This document shows, piece by piece, positions 1 through 5,260 of a stretch of 5,756 nt of DNA. The translations under genes and the position numbers were made by a program. Source of the DNA: Mucilaginibacter_A sp050954865 (lineage in GTDB: Bacteria > Bacteroidota > Bacteroidia > Sphingobacteriales > Sphingobacteriaceae); assembly GCA_050954865.1 (NCBI GenBank), contig JBPBQN010000052.1, forward strand, positions 1-5,756. The letters are read 5' to 3'. The stretch's first letter is position 1. Every line of letters begins with the position of its first letter. The notes beneath the pieces are model-generated. The model was not told the DNA's origin, did no database searches, and worked only from the letters and a program-made list of their open reading frames with translations.

Positions 1-575
1 AATGGGCAGAAAGCGTTCCGGAAGATTTCCGGTTTACGTTTAAACTCTGGCAAGGCATCACCCATAATAAAGAACTTGATTTTAAGGTGGAAGACGTGAA
101 CCACTTTATGCAGGTAATTGCACAGGCCGGAAGCAAAAAAGGAAGTTTGCTGGTTCAGTTTCCGCCAAGTTTAAAAATAAAAAGTATCCGCCAAACCGAA
201 AAATTAATGCTTGCCTTGCAGCAAGCAGATAAAGCACAAAACTGGAAAATAGCACTTGAATTTAGAGACCGTTCCTGGTACGTGGAAGAAACGTATGAAC
301 TGTTAAACAGCTACAACATGGGTATTGTGTTACATGATAAATCTGCTGCGGCTTCACCTTTGTTAGAACCGGCAACAGACTTTGTGTATCTGCGTTTTCA
401 TGGACCCGGCGGTAATTACAAGGGAAGTTACGATGATGATTTTCTGTATGAATACGCGCAGTATATCAAAGACTGGCAGCATGACGAGAGAACGGTTTAC
501 GTCTATTTTAACAACACCATGGGCGATGCCATCAAAAACCTGGCGAGCTTAAATCAGTATGTCCGTTCGCTCTGA
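1..575 (+). CDS. DUF72 (YecE-like) family protein, 5' end outside the window
   Basis: Partial gene: the reading frame is open from base 3 and ends at TGA 573-575, giving 190 visible residues. A GTG at 87 lies inside the conserved region and is not the real start, because the codons before it already encode family sequence (FRFTFKLWQGITH, residues 10-22 of the fragment). Other DUF72 hallmarks follow in order: a strand with EFRDRSWY near residue 86, YLRFHGPGGNYKG near 129, and the closing VYVYFNNT motif near 167 before a short last helix. DUF72 proteins are predicted TIM-barrel proteins of roughly 240-300 residues; their biochemical role is not well established, so none is assigned. About 50-100 N-terminal residues should lie upstream. 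The C-terminus is complete. It is convergent with the next gene. Confidence 0.9.
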   Translation, partial: WAESVPEDFRFTFKLWQGITHNKELDFKVEDVNHFMQVIAQAGSKKGSLLVQFPPSLKIKSIRQTEKLMLALQQADKAQNWKIALEFRDRSWYVEETYELLNSYNMGIVLHDKSAAASPLLEPATDFVYLRFHGPGGNYKGSYDDDFLYEYAQYIKDWQHDERTVYVYFNNTMGDAIKNLASLNQYVRSL

Positions 576-619
576 GGTAAAGATGTTGATGATTTTTGCA
601 AAATTTAGAATTGCAACTT

Positions 620-684
620 GATACCAATTTTTACCCGATAAAAACAGCATCCATAAAAAAGGCCGTACTTAAAAGAACAGCTTT
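620..684 (-). repeat. Terminator-carrying intergenic repeat, copy A
   Basis: A 65-base unit in the convergent gap between the DUF72 gene and the small membrane protein gene. By hand alignment it matches 3801-3866 at about 55 of 66 columns. It has two parts. Bases 620-651 form an imperfect palindrome: inner arms TTTTTA and TAAAAA around a 5-base spacer, with outer GAT/ATC and a C-G pair. Bases 655-684 are a terminator hairpin whose U-tract is on the minus strand. In minus orientation the order is hairpin, T-run, ATGGATGCTG, TTTTTA, spacer, TAAAAA, TTGGTATC. Confidence 0.7.
655..684 (-). terminator. Intrinsic terminator of the small membrane protein gene
   Basis: Read on the minus strand, 17 bases after the stop codon at 702: AAAGCTGTTCTT, then a short loop, then AAGTACGGCC and a run of six T. 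The stem pairs G-C, C-G, a U-G wobble, G-C and U-A, then a mismatch, then C-G and U-A, with one bulged C. It resembles the carA terminator in sequence as well as in shape. The wobble becomes an A-C mismatch on the plus strand and there is no good T-run there, so it should act mainly on minus-strand transcripts. Confidence 0.65.
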
Positions 685-701
685 AATATGGTTTTATCCA
701 T

Positions 702-1058
702 TTACATTTCTTCTGTTTTCGTTAGCAAACTTGCCATAACACTGGTTAGTCCGAGTGCTAAAAAAGTGTTTCGAGCTTTTTTGTTGGCCGAAAATTTAAA
801 AATCCAGGGAGCACCAAGCGCAAAAACACCGGCGGTAAAATCAATAATCAGATGTGCTTTAAACGGAATCAGCTTGAATAATCCCCATTCTGCACGGGTA
901 AACAGCGTATAAGCTAACGTGCCGCCGCTAATTATCCGACACAATAACTTCGCTTTTTCATCATCTTCAAAACCAGCTAATTCGGGCAAAACAGCTGTTA
1001 AAGCAGCGTAGGCATAATCAGCACCACCATGCAGTTTTCTGGAGATTGGCTTTTCCAT
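702..1058 (-). CDS. Small four-helix integral membrane protein, SPW-repeat-like
   Basis: 118 residues, ATG at 1058-1056, TAA at 704-702. Four hydrophobic segments are visible, at about residues 12-29, 37-54, 66-89 and 95-113. A charged stretch EDDEKAK lies between the first two, and short charged tails at both ends. The third and fourth segments read HLIIDFTAGVFALGAPW, then FKFSANKKARNTF. This recalls SPW-repeat membrane proteins, in which an Asp or Gly in a helix precedes an APW or SPW signature. The family call is pattern recognition and is only moderately secure; no function can be given. No Shine-Dalgarno or TAnnTTTG box is evident upstream. It is monocistronic: its own terminator lies downstream, and about 300 non-coding bases separate it from the operon to the right. 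The plus-strand frame over 688-912 is an antisense shadow. Confidence 0.75.
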   Translation of the reverse strand: MEKPISRKLHGGADYAYAALTAVLPELAGFEDDEKAKLLCRIISGGTLAYTLFTRAEWGLFKLIPFKAHLIIDFTAGVFALGAPWIFKFSANKKARNTFLALGLTSVMASLLTKTEEM

Positions 1059-1089
1059 AAGTTTAGTTTTAACTGAAATTGAATGTTAA

Positions 1090-1121
1090 ATGGTTAATTT
1101 TTAGGGTGTAAAAACAGTATT
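1090..1121 (-). repeat. Intergenic palindromic repeat, copy B (no terminator)
   Basis: Core TTTTTA, GGGTG, TAAAAACAGTAT, with the same 5-base spacer and arm positions as copy A. The outer left arm is diverged. It lies 32 bases upstream of the start codon of the small membrane protein gene, so here the element sits at a 5' end and no hairpin terminator adjoins it. Confidence 0.5.
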
Positions 1122-1253
1122 GGTTTTAGGTTGAATGCTTCTTATCAATACTTTTTTGGAGTTTAATAAAAGGCAGAATCCATATTTCATTAACCAAAAA
1201 TTAAATGAAGAGTTTGCTGCTTTAAAATATCTTCTCCGCTTAAACTTCTATTT

Positions 1254-1285
1254 CACACTAAATTTTAGCTCGTAAAAACAGCATC
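1254..1285 (-). repeat. Intergenic palindromic repeat, copy C
   Basis: About 24 of 32 positions match copy A without gaps, including the exact 13-base right half TAAAAACAGCATC and the following CATAAAAAA that joins it to the neighbouring hairpin. As in copies A and E, it lies directly after a minus-strand terminator. Confidence 0.6.
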
Positions 1286-1288
1286 CAT

Positions 1289-1321
1289 AAAAAAGCCAAC
1301 TGAACAAAAGGTAACTTTTTT
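1289..1321 (-). terminator. Intrinsic terminator of the marR-MFS-hydrolase operon
   Basis: On the minus strand AAAAAAGTTACCT and AGTTGGCTTTTTT can pair through a 7-base loop. The pairs are A-U six times, G-C, two U-G wobbles, A-U, a mismatch, C-G and U-A. A run of six T ends it. The two wobbles become C-A mismatches on the plus strand, so the hairpin favours minus-strand RNA. It lies 45 bases beyond the stop codon of the hydrolase gene, the last gene of the operon. The stem is A/U-rich and weaker than the carA terminator. Confidence 0.55.
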
Positions 1322-1339
1322 ATAGGTAAAAACAGTATG
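1308..1339 (-). repeat. Intergenic palindromic repeat, copy D, overlapping the operon terminator
   Basis: The right half TAAAAACAGTAT (1327-1338) is preserved and is preceded by a 5-base spacer and TTTTTT. The left arm therefore coincides with the upstream arm of the terminator hairpin. It lies between the hydrolase stop codon and the terminator. The left half may be matched by chance, because it is only a T-run. Confidence 0.45.
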
Positions 1340-1365
1340 GTGTTATCAATATAAATCCCTAAACA

Positions 1366-1928
1366 TCAACCCAGCTTTTCAATAATCTCTATCGTATTTC
1401 CAATCTCGCCAATTCTCGGAAAAATATATTTCAGGCTGTTTTCGTGTGCTTCGGCGATACGATCGGTCATGGCATCCTGCGCAAAAGCGATGTTGTATCC
1501 ACGTTCGTTTGCTGCTCTTGCCGTGCCTTCTATGCCAATGCTGGTGGCAACGCCTGCCAACACAATTTGAGTAATGTTTCGCTTTTTTAATTCTTCATCC
1601 AAAACGGTTCTGTAGAAAGCGTTCCAGGTTTGTTTGGTGATGAAAATATCGTCTGGCTGGGTTTTTATCTGCGGATGAATTTTGAACCAATCGTCATTAA
1701 AATCTGGAGGCAAACTAACATTGATAACTTTCCGGACTTTACTTGAAACTGCACCTGTCGGATTTACATTGACCACAACGATAGGCAGTTTAGCTTTCCG
1801 AAAAGCTTCGACCAGCTTTACTGCATTTTCTAAAATATGGTTTGCCGGAACAGCTAAGTTCATTTGCAGCGTTCCGTTCTGCAAATCAATTAAACCAGGG
1901 CTGTGTTTGGATCGAGAATGGTTATCAT
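1366..1928 (-). pseudogene. Isochorismatase-like hydrolase, frameshifted near the start
   Basis: The natural start is ATG 1928-1926, giving MITILDPNTALV and then TAA at 1892-1890. The remaining 172 codons lie in the -1 frame. Adding one T to the T-run at 1894-1892 would join the halves as TALVLIDLQNGTLQM, the usual first strand of the isochorismatase fold, for a 189-residue protein. In the restored numbering the catalytic Asp is D15 and the Lys is K99 (FITKQTWNAF). The position of the usual nucleophilic Cys is Gly132 in GVATSIGIEGTAR. Gly there is known in true isochorismatases such as EntB and PhzD, so this may be a non-thiol member of the superfamily. Substrate is unknown. The in-frame TTG at 1884 would make a protein lacking D15. 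The 24-base gap to the MFS stop indicates cotranscription. A sequencing error in a short T-run remains possible. Confidence 0.8.
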
Positions 1929-1952
1929 TTTTTTAGATATATGTTAATTAAA

Positions 1953-3218
1953 TTATGCCTGAATGGCAATCGCTTCCTGTTGCGTAGGTATAGGTATTAT
2001 TGCTTTTTCTTTTAATCGATTTCGATGCAGGAAACGAATATGCAATGCACCAATCAGCAAAGCGATGATGCCTTCTGCCAGCACGGTATTTTCTACACCG
2101 ATCCTTTGCGAAATCCATCCGATCAGCAATCCGCCCAAAGGCTGCATCCCGAAAAAAGCCATCGCATAAAAGCTAATTACGCGGCCGCGCATGGCAGGAT
2201 CTACGGTAGTTTGAATAATGGTATTGCTGATGGTAATTTGCGACATCATCCCGAAAGCACCGATGGCTGCAAAAACCAGTGCAAGCGGATAATACGTGGT
2301 ATGCGAAAACAGCACCAAACCCGCACCAAAAACAAAGGTGTTGATAGCCAGTATTTTGCGGAGATTACTGCCCGGTTTTAAGGATGCTAAAAATATGGCA
2401 CCAGAAAACGCACCTAAACCAATGGCACTGTCAATCACGCCAAAAGTTGATGCCGTGCCATGAAATATATCTTTTGCATAAACCGGAATCAGCGTACTGA
2501 ATGGCAGTACCAAAAAACTTACCGTTGCCAGCATCATCAAAACAAAGCTGATGGAAGGCGTTTGTTTCAGATAATTTAAGCCTTCGCGCAGTTCTGCCAG
2601 TACGTTTTTAGTATTCTTTTTTACTTCTATTTTGGGCAGCTTCATCAGCAATAAAGAGATGATAACGGCAACAAAACTTAACGCGTTCAGGCCGAAGCAA
2701 ACATCATCGCCCAGTTTTTCTATCGCCAAACCGGCAATGGCCGGGCCAATCAATCGCGATAAATTAACCATGGATGAATTTAAAGCCAGCGCGTTGGGCA
2801 AATCATTTTTATCATCTACCATTTCGTAAACCAGCGATTGCCTCGCCGGTACATCAAACGCATTGATAATGCCCAGCATCACGCTCAAAGCCAGCACTTC
2901 CCAAACATTATAATGCTTGAAAAATATCAGAACGGTTAGCAAAATAGCCTGTATCATGGATACAATTTGTGTGGCCAGCAGTAATTTATAACGGTTGTAT
3001 CGATCAGCCGCAATTCCTCCCAAAAAAGACAGAAAAAAGGACGGAAACATGGTGGCAAACAGCGTTACGCCCAACATCAGTTTAGAGTGGGTTAAGGAAT
3101 AAACTACCCAGCTGACAGCCGTTTTTTGCATCCAGGTTCCGATTAACGAAACGGATTGGCCGGCAAAATACAAACGATAATTATGACTTTTAAAAGCCTT
3201 GAATGTGCTGATTTTCAT
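1953..3218 (-). CDS. MFS exporter, EntS-like / MFS_3 family
   Basis: 421 residues, ATG 3218-3216, TAA 1955-1953. It is a polytopic inner-membrane protein with about 12 hydrophobic segments and a basic central loop near residues 194-218. The N-terminus FKAFKSHNYRLYFAGQ then SLIGTWMQ is typical of the MFS_3 (PF05977) group that includes the enterobactin exporter EntS. The MFS motif A loop GGIAADRYNRYKLL lies at 67-80. FDVPARQSLVYEMV at 121-134 with NALALNSS after it, and MRGRVISFYAM at 343-353, are further family marks. Length is normal (400-430). It is probably a proton-driven drug or metabolite exporter; the substrate cannot be read from sequence. It starts 37 bases after the marR stop and ends 24 bases before the hydrolase start, so the three genes form one unit with expression probably set by the repressor. 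Confidence 0.92.
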   Translation of the reverse strand: MKISTFKAFKSHNYRLYFAGQSVSLIGTWMQKTAVSWVVYSLTHSKLMLGVTLFATMFPSFFLSFLGGIAADRYNRYKLLLATQIVSMIQAILLTVLIFFKHYNVWEVLALSVMLGIINAFDVPARQSLVYEMVDDKNDLPNALALNSSMVNLSRLIGPAIAGLAIEKLGDDVCFGLNALSFVAVIISLLLMKLPKIEVKKNTKNVLAELREGLNYLKQTPSISFVLMMLATVSFLVLPFSTLIPVYAKDIFHGTASTFGVIDSAIGLGAFSGAIFLASLKPGSNLRKILAINTFVFGAGLVLFSHTTYYPLALVFAAIGAFGMMSQITISNTIIQTTVDPAMRGRVISFYAMAFFGMQPLGGLLIGWISQRIGVENTVLAEGIIALLIGALHIRFLHRNRLKEKAIIPIPTQQEAIAIQA

Positions 3219-3224
3219 GGGATT

Positions 3225-3237
3225 GATGCTGTTTTTA
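3225..3237 (+). repeat. Inverted half-copy (F) of the intergenic repeat core
   Basis: Thirteen bases, GATGCTGTTTTTA, identical to the reverse complement of the right half of copies A and C. They lie in the 37-base gap between marR and the MFS gene, ending 7 bases before the MFS start codon when read toward that gene. The second arm TAAAAA is absent; CTTTTTTT follows instead. It is opposite in orientation to the other copies and may be a remnant or a coincidence. Confidence 0.35.
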
Positions 3238-3255
3238 GCCTGCTTTTTTTGCTGC

Positions 3256-3696
3256 TTAGTTAAAATCGACCAGTTTGGTTAATGGTGACAGTGCCTGCCG
3301 TAAAATTTCCTGTTCAGCAGCAGAACAGGTTTCTGCCAAGGCTCGGTTTAGCCATTCATCGCGTTCGTTTCTTACCTGATGCAGCATTTGTTGTCCTTTT
3401 TCTGATAAGGAAATGATGGCTTTGCGCCGGTCGGTATTAGAAATTCGCCGGTTGATATAACCCAGTTCTACCAGATGGTTTAATATCTGCGACATGGATT
3501 GGGTAGTTACCTTTTCCATTGCCGCAAGCTCATTTGGAAAAAGCTCTTTATGCTGATCCAGCAGCACAATTGTTGACCGTTCTGTAAGTGAAAGTTTATC
3601 GTTTGCAGATGCTTTGCTGCGCAACTTCTTTATCAGCCGTGTAATTACCATCCGGAGTTCTGATGCCAACTGTAAATCGTTTTCCTGATCAATCAT
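3256..3696 (-). CDS. MarR-family transcriptional regulator
   Basis: 146 residues, ATG 3696-3694, TAA 3258-3256, normal length for the family. The layout is an N-terminal dimerisation helix (about 5-30), a winged helix-turn-helix at about 52-101 and C-terminal dimerisation helices to the end. The recognition helix is in the stretch TTQSMSQILNHLVELGYI (64-81), and the wing carries the typical NTDRRKAIISLSEKG (87-101) with the DxR motif. One Cys (C124) is present, which alone does not indicate a redox sensor. The protein should bind a palindrome as a dimer and release it on binding a small aromatic or similar ligand. As first gene of the operon it most likely represses itself, the exporter and the hydrolase. 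The ligand is unknown. Confidence 0.92.
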   Translation of the reverse strand: MIDQENDLQLASELRMVITRLIKKLRSKASANDKLSLTERSTIVLLDQHKELFPNELAAMEKVTTQSMSQILNHLVELGYINRRISNTDRRKAIISLSEKGQQMLHQVRNERDEWLNRALAETCSAAEQEILRQALSPLTKLVDFN

Positions 3697-3706
3697 AATT
3701 AGAAAC

Positions 3707-3722
3707 TAAACTTGTAAGTTTA
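3707..3722. promoter_or_regulatory. Probable MarR operator palindrome
   Basis: TAAACTT and AAGTTTA form perfect 7-base arms around a 2-base centre, 10 bases upstream of the marR start codon. A second overlapping palindrome, TTGTAA and TTACAA with a 7-base spacer, spans 3712-3730 and reaches the putative -7 box. Size (16-19 bases), symmetry and position fit a MarR dimer site that blocks transcription start. That MarR binds here is inference from position. Confidence 0.55.
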
Positions 3723-3727
3723 CTTTA

Positions 3728-3735
3728 CAAATTTA
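3728..3735 (-). promoter_or_regulatory. Putative -7 box of the marR operon
   Basis: On the minus strand TAAATTTG exactly fits the Bacteroidetes -7 consensus TAnnTTTG, 31 bases before the marR ATG. Transcription would start near 3721, within the palindrome. No clear TTTG or TTG -33 element is seen at the expected spacing, so the call rests on one box plus position. Confidence 0.45.
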
Positions 3736-3800
3736 TTATTACTTTGATTAATGATTATCGAAATTTTGTAAATATTGTGAAGTAAACGGAAATAGAATTG

Positions 3801-3866
3801 GACACCAATTTTTACCTGATAAAAACAGTATTCACAAAAAAAGGCCATTCTAAATAGAACAGCCTT
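3801..3866 (-). repeat. Terminator-carrying intergenic repeat, copy E
   Basis: Homologous to 620-684 over its whole length: about 55 of 66 aligned columns identical, one gap. Bases 3801-3832 are the palindromic part (TTTTTA, CCTGA, TAAAAACAGTAT) and 3836-3866 the terminator. The GAATTG just before the unit and a TTTAATAT shortly after it also recur near copy A, so the homology may extend a few bases further on both sides. It lies between carA and marR, downstream of carA. Confidence 0.7.
3836..3866 (-). terminator. Intrinsic terminator of carA
   Basis: On the minus strand AAGGC, UG, UUCU, loop AUUU, AGAA, UG, GCCUU, then a run of seven T. This is an 11-pair stem with two adjacent G-U wobbles, 72 bases past the carA stop. 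The wobbles turn into C-A mismatches on the plus strand, which makes the structure directional. It is the strongest terminator in the window. Confidence 0.85.
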
Positions 3867-3889
3867 GGTTTAATATTTTAGTTTCTGGG

Positions 3890-3957
3890 ACTTCGGTCTT
3901 CGCCAACTTTCGGTCTTTTCCAGACTTTCGGATTTTACTAACTTTCCGTTTTTTCGC
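3890..3957. repeat. Degenerate 16-18 base tandem repeat across the carA 3' end
   Basis: Four imperfect units start at 3890, 3906, 3924 and 3941. Each begins with ACTTTCGG or a close variant (ACTTCGG, ACTTTCCG) followed by a T-rich half, such as TCTTTTCCAG. The carA stop codon (3940-3938) lies at the end of the third unit and the fourth encodes the last residues of CarA. Unit length varies (16, 18, 17), which fits an old, decaying array. Confidence 0.6.
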
Positions 3958-5050
3958 TCATCATCTCCACAAAATCATCAAATAAATAACGCGAATCATG
4001 CGGGCCGGGAGAAGCTTCCGGGTGATATTGTACTGAAAAAGCATTTTTACCTTTTACACGGATGCCTTCAATTGAATTATCATTCAAATTGATGTGTGTG
4101 ATTTCTACTTTATCAGAAGCTTTTACCGCATCCTGCACCACGCCAAAACCATGATTTTGAGAGGTTACTTCGCAATGATCTTTAATGATGTTTTTTACCG
4201 GATGATTGATGCCGCGGTGTCCGTTAAACATTTTTTCGGTCGGGATATCGTTTGCCAAAGCTAAAAGCTGATGACCCAGGCAAATGCCAAACATCGGTTT
4301 ATCTGCTTCTAAAACTTTTTTTACGGTTGTGATGGCATAATCCATCGCCGAAGGATCGCCTGGACCGTTGGAAATGAAATAACCAGTCGGGTTAAATTCC
4401 TGCATTTCCTCAAACGTAGTGTAAGATGGAAAAACCCGTGCAAAAACACCGCGCTCAGAAAAATTACGTAGGATGTTTTTCTTCACACCCAAATCTAAAA
4501 CGGCTACACGATATTTAGAATTTTCATCACCGATATCGTACGTTTCGTTGGTAGAAACCTGCGAAGAAAGCTCCAAACCATCCATCGAAGGCACTTCAGC
4601 CAGCTTGCGTTTCAGTTCCTCCAAATCCAAAATCTCAGAAGAAATAATGGCATTCATGGCACCTTTATCGCGGATGTGGCGCACCAGTTCGCGGGTATCA
4701 ATATCAGAAATGGAAACAATATTTTGTTCCTGGAAATAATCCTGGATGGATAAATCAGCTTCTTTACGGCTGTATTGAATGTTATAATTTTTACAAACCA
4801 AACCAGCAATTTGTATCTGTCCGGATTCAGTTTCATCATGATGGATACCATAATTGCCGATGTGCGCGTTGGTGGTTACCATAATCTGCCCGAAATAAGA
4901 CGGATCAGTAAAAATTTCCTGATAACCTGTCATGCCGGTGTTAAAGCAGATTTCGCCTACGGTTGTACCGATTTTGCCGGCTGCTTTTCCGTGGTAAACA
5001 GTGCCGTCGGCCAGTAACAAAACGGCTGGTAACTTGGTAAAGTTAGTCAT
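3938..5050 (-). CDS. carA: Carbamoyl phosphate synthetase, small (glutaminase) subunit
   Basis: 370 residues, ATG 5050-5048, TAG 3940-3938. CarA hydrolyses glutamine and passes ammonia through a tunnel to CarB, which makes carbamoyl phosphate for pyrimidine and arginine synthesis in the cytoplasm. The N-terminal CPSase domain (about 8-140) shows DGTVYHGKAAG and FNTGMTGYQEIFTDPSYFGQ. The C-terminal class I glutamine amidotransferase domain (about 181-362) has SNGPGDPSAM at 227-236, the nucleophile elbow FGICLGHQ with C257, GHRGINHPV at 277-285, SQNHGF at 297-302, and QYHPEASPGP with H343 and E345 completing the triad. All key residues are present and length is close to the usual 360-385. The last residues, SEKTES, are encoded by a tandem repeat. 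carB is not adjacent in this window, since a terminator follows directly. panB is divergent. Confidence 0.98.
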   Translation of the reverse strand: MTNFTKLPAVLLLADGTVYHGKAAGKIGTTVGEICFNTGMTGYQEIFTDPSYFGQIMVTTNAHIGNYGIHHDETESGQIQIAGLVCKNYNIQYSRKEADLSIQDYFQEQNIVSISDIDTRELVRHIRDKGAMNAIISSEILDLEELKRKLAEVPSMDGLELSSQVSTNETYDIGDENSKYRVAVLDLGVKKNILRNFSERGVFARVFPSYTTFEEMQEFNPTGYFISNGPGDPSAMDYAITTVKKVLEADKPMFGICLGHQLLALANDIPTEKMFNGHRGINHPVKNIIKDHCEVTSQNHGFGVVQDAVKASDKVEITHINLNDNSIEGIRVKGKNAFSVQYHPEASPGPHDSRYLFDDFVEMMSEKTES

Positions 5051-5057
5051 GTTAATT

Positions 5058-5084
5058 CTAAAAAAAGGTGGATAAAAGAAGCAT
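5058..5084 (-). other. Possible leader mini-ORF of 8 codons upstream of carA
   Basis: ATG 5084-5082 reads MLLLSTFF and stops at TAG 5060-5058, 7 bases before the carA start codon, inside the probable transcribed leader. The close stop-to-start spacing could allow translational coupling or leader control. Such short frames arise easily by chance and no ribosome binding site supports it, so this is only a candidate. Confidence 0.2.
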
Positions 5085-5154
5085 CTCCCGAAGGAAAACC
5101 AAGCGTGAAATAGGAAGGAAATAAGAAAAAACGAGCGTCTGTTTTCACAGGAGA

Positions 5155-5162
5155 CAAAGGTA
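5155..5162 (-). promoter_or_regulatory. Putative -7 box of carA
   Basis: TACCTTTG on the minus strand matches the Bacteroidetes -7 consensus TAnnTTTG exactly. A start near 5148 would give a leader of about 98 bases. No obvious TTTG -33 element precedes it at the usual distance. Confidence 0.5.
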
Positions 5163-5190
5163 GTTTTTTGAGTGGATTTTATGAAGCCTG

Positions 5191-5225
5191 TTTGAATGAA
5201 TTTACAAATGGTTGTTCTACATTTA
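5191..5225 (+). promoter_or_regulatory. Putative panB promoter
   Basis: TTTG at 5191-5194 and TACATTTA at 5218-5225 are separated by 23 bases. The second differs from TAnnTTTG only in the last base. Spacing is at the long end of what is described for Bacteroidetes. The start would be about 30 bases upstream of the panB ATG. Confidence 0.35.
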
Positions 5226-5260
5226 CGGCTTCAAAAAAAGTTCGATAAAAAGAGTATAAC

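Larger units (their letters stand above)
1059..1365. other. Intergenic region of 307 bases with repeats and a terminator
   Basis: No convincing gene is present. The stretch holds repeat copies B, C and D and the terminator of the MarR-MFS-hydrolase operon. The middle part, about 1125-1250, is A/T-rich and shows nothing I can name. It must also contain the promoter of the 702-1058 gene, but no clear TAnnTTTG box was found on the minus strand. Confidence 0.7.

Noticed and set aside
688..912. Open reading frame of 74 codons on the plus strand
   Set aside because: It is the complement of the small membrane protein gene. The minus-strand protein has four well-formed helices and a terminator just downstream, so that strand is preferred.
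1890..1900. Programmed -1 ribosomal frameshift in the hydrolase gene
   Set aside because: The site reads G GTT TAA in the first frame, which is not a slippery X XXY YYZ heptamer, and I saw no pseudoknot or strong hairpin after it. A plain base deletion or sequencing error is simpler.
2025..2381. Open reading frame of 118 codons on the plus strand
   Set aside because: It is antisense to the MFS gene and has low-complexity Gln/His/Lys composition; a shadow frame.
3890..3957. Short-repeat array as a possible CRISPR
   Set aside because: Units are contiguous and degenerate, with no unique spacers, no leader and no cas genes.
5182..5233. Inverted repeat TGAAGCC / GGCTTCA around the putative panB promoter
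   Set aside because: Seven-base arms 38 bases apart are expected about by chance in an intergenic region of this size, and no regulator is suggested.
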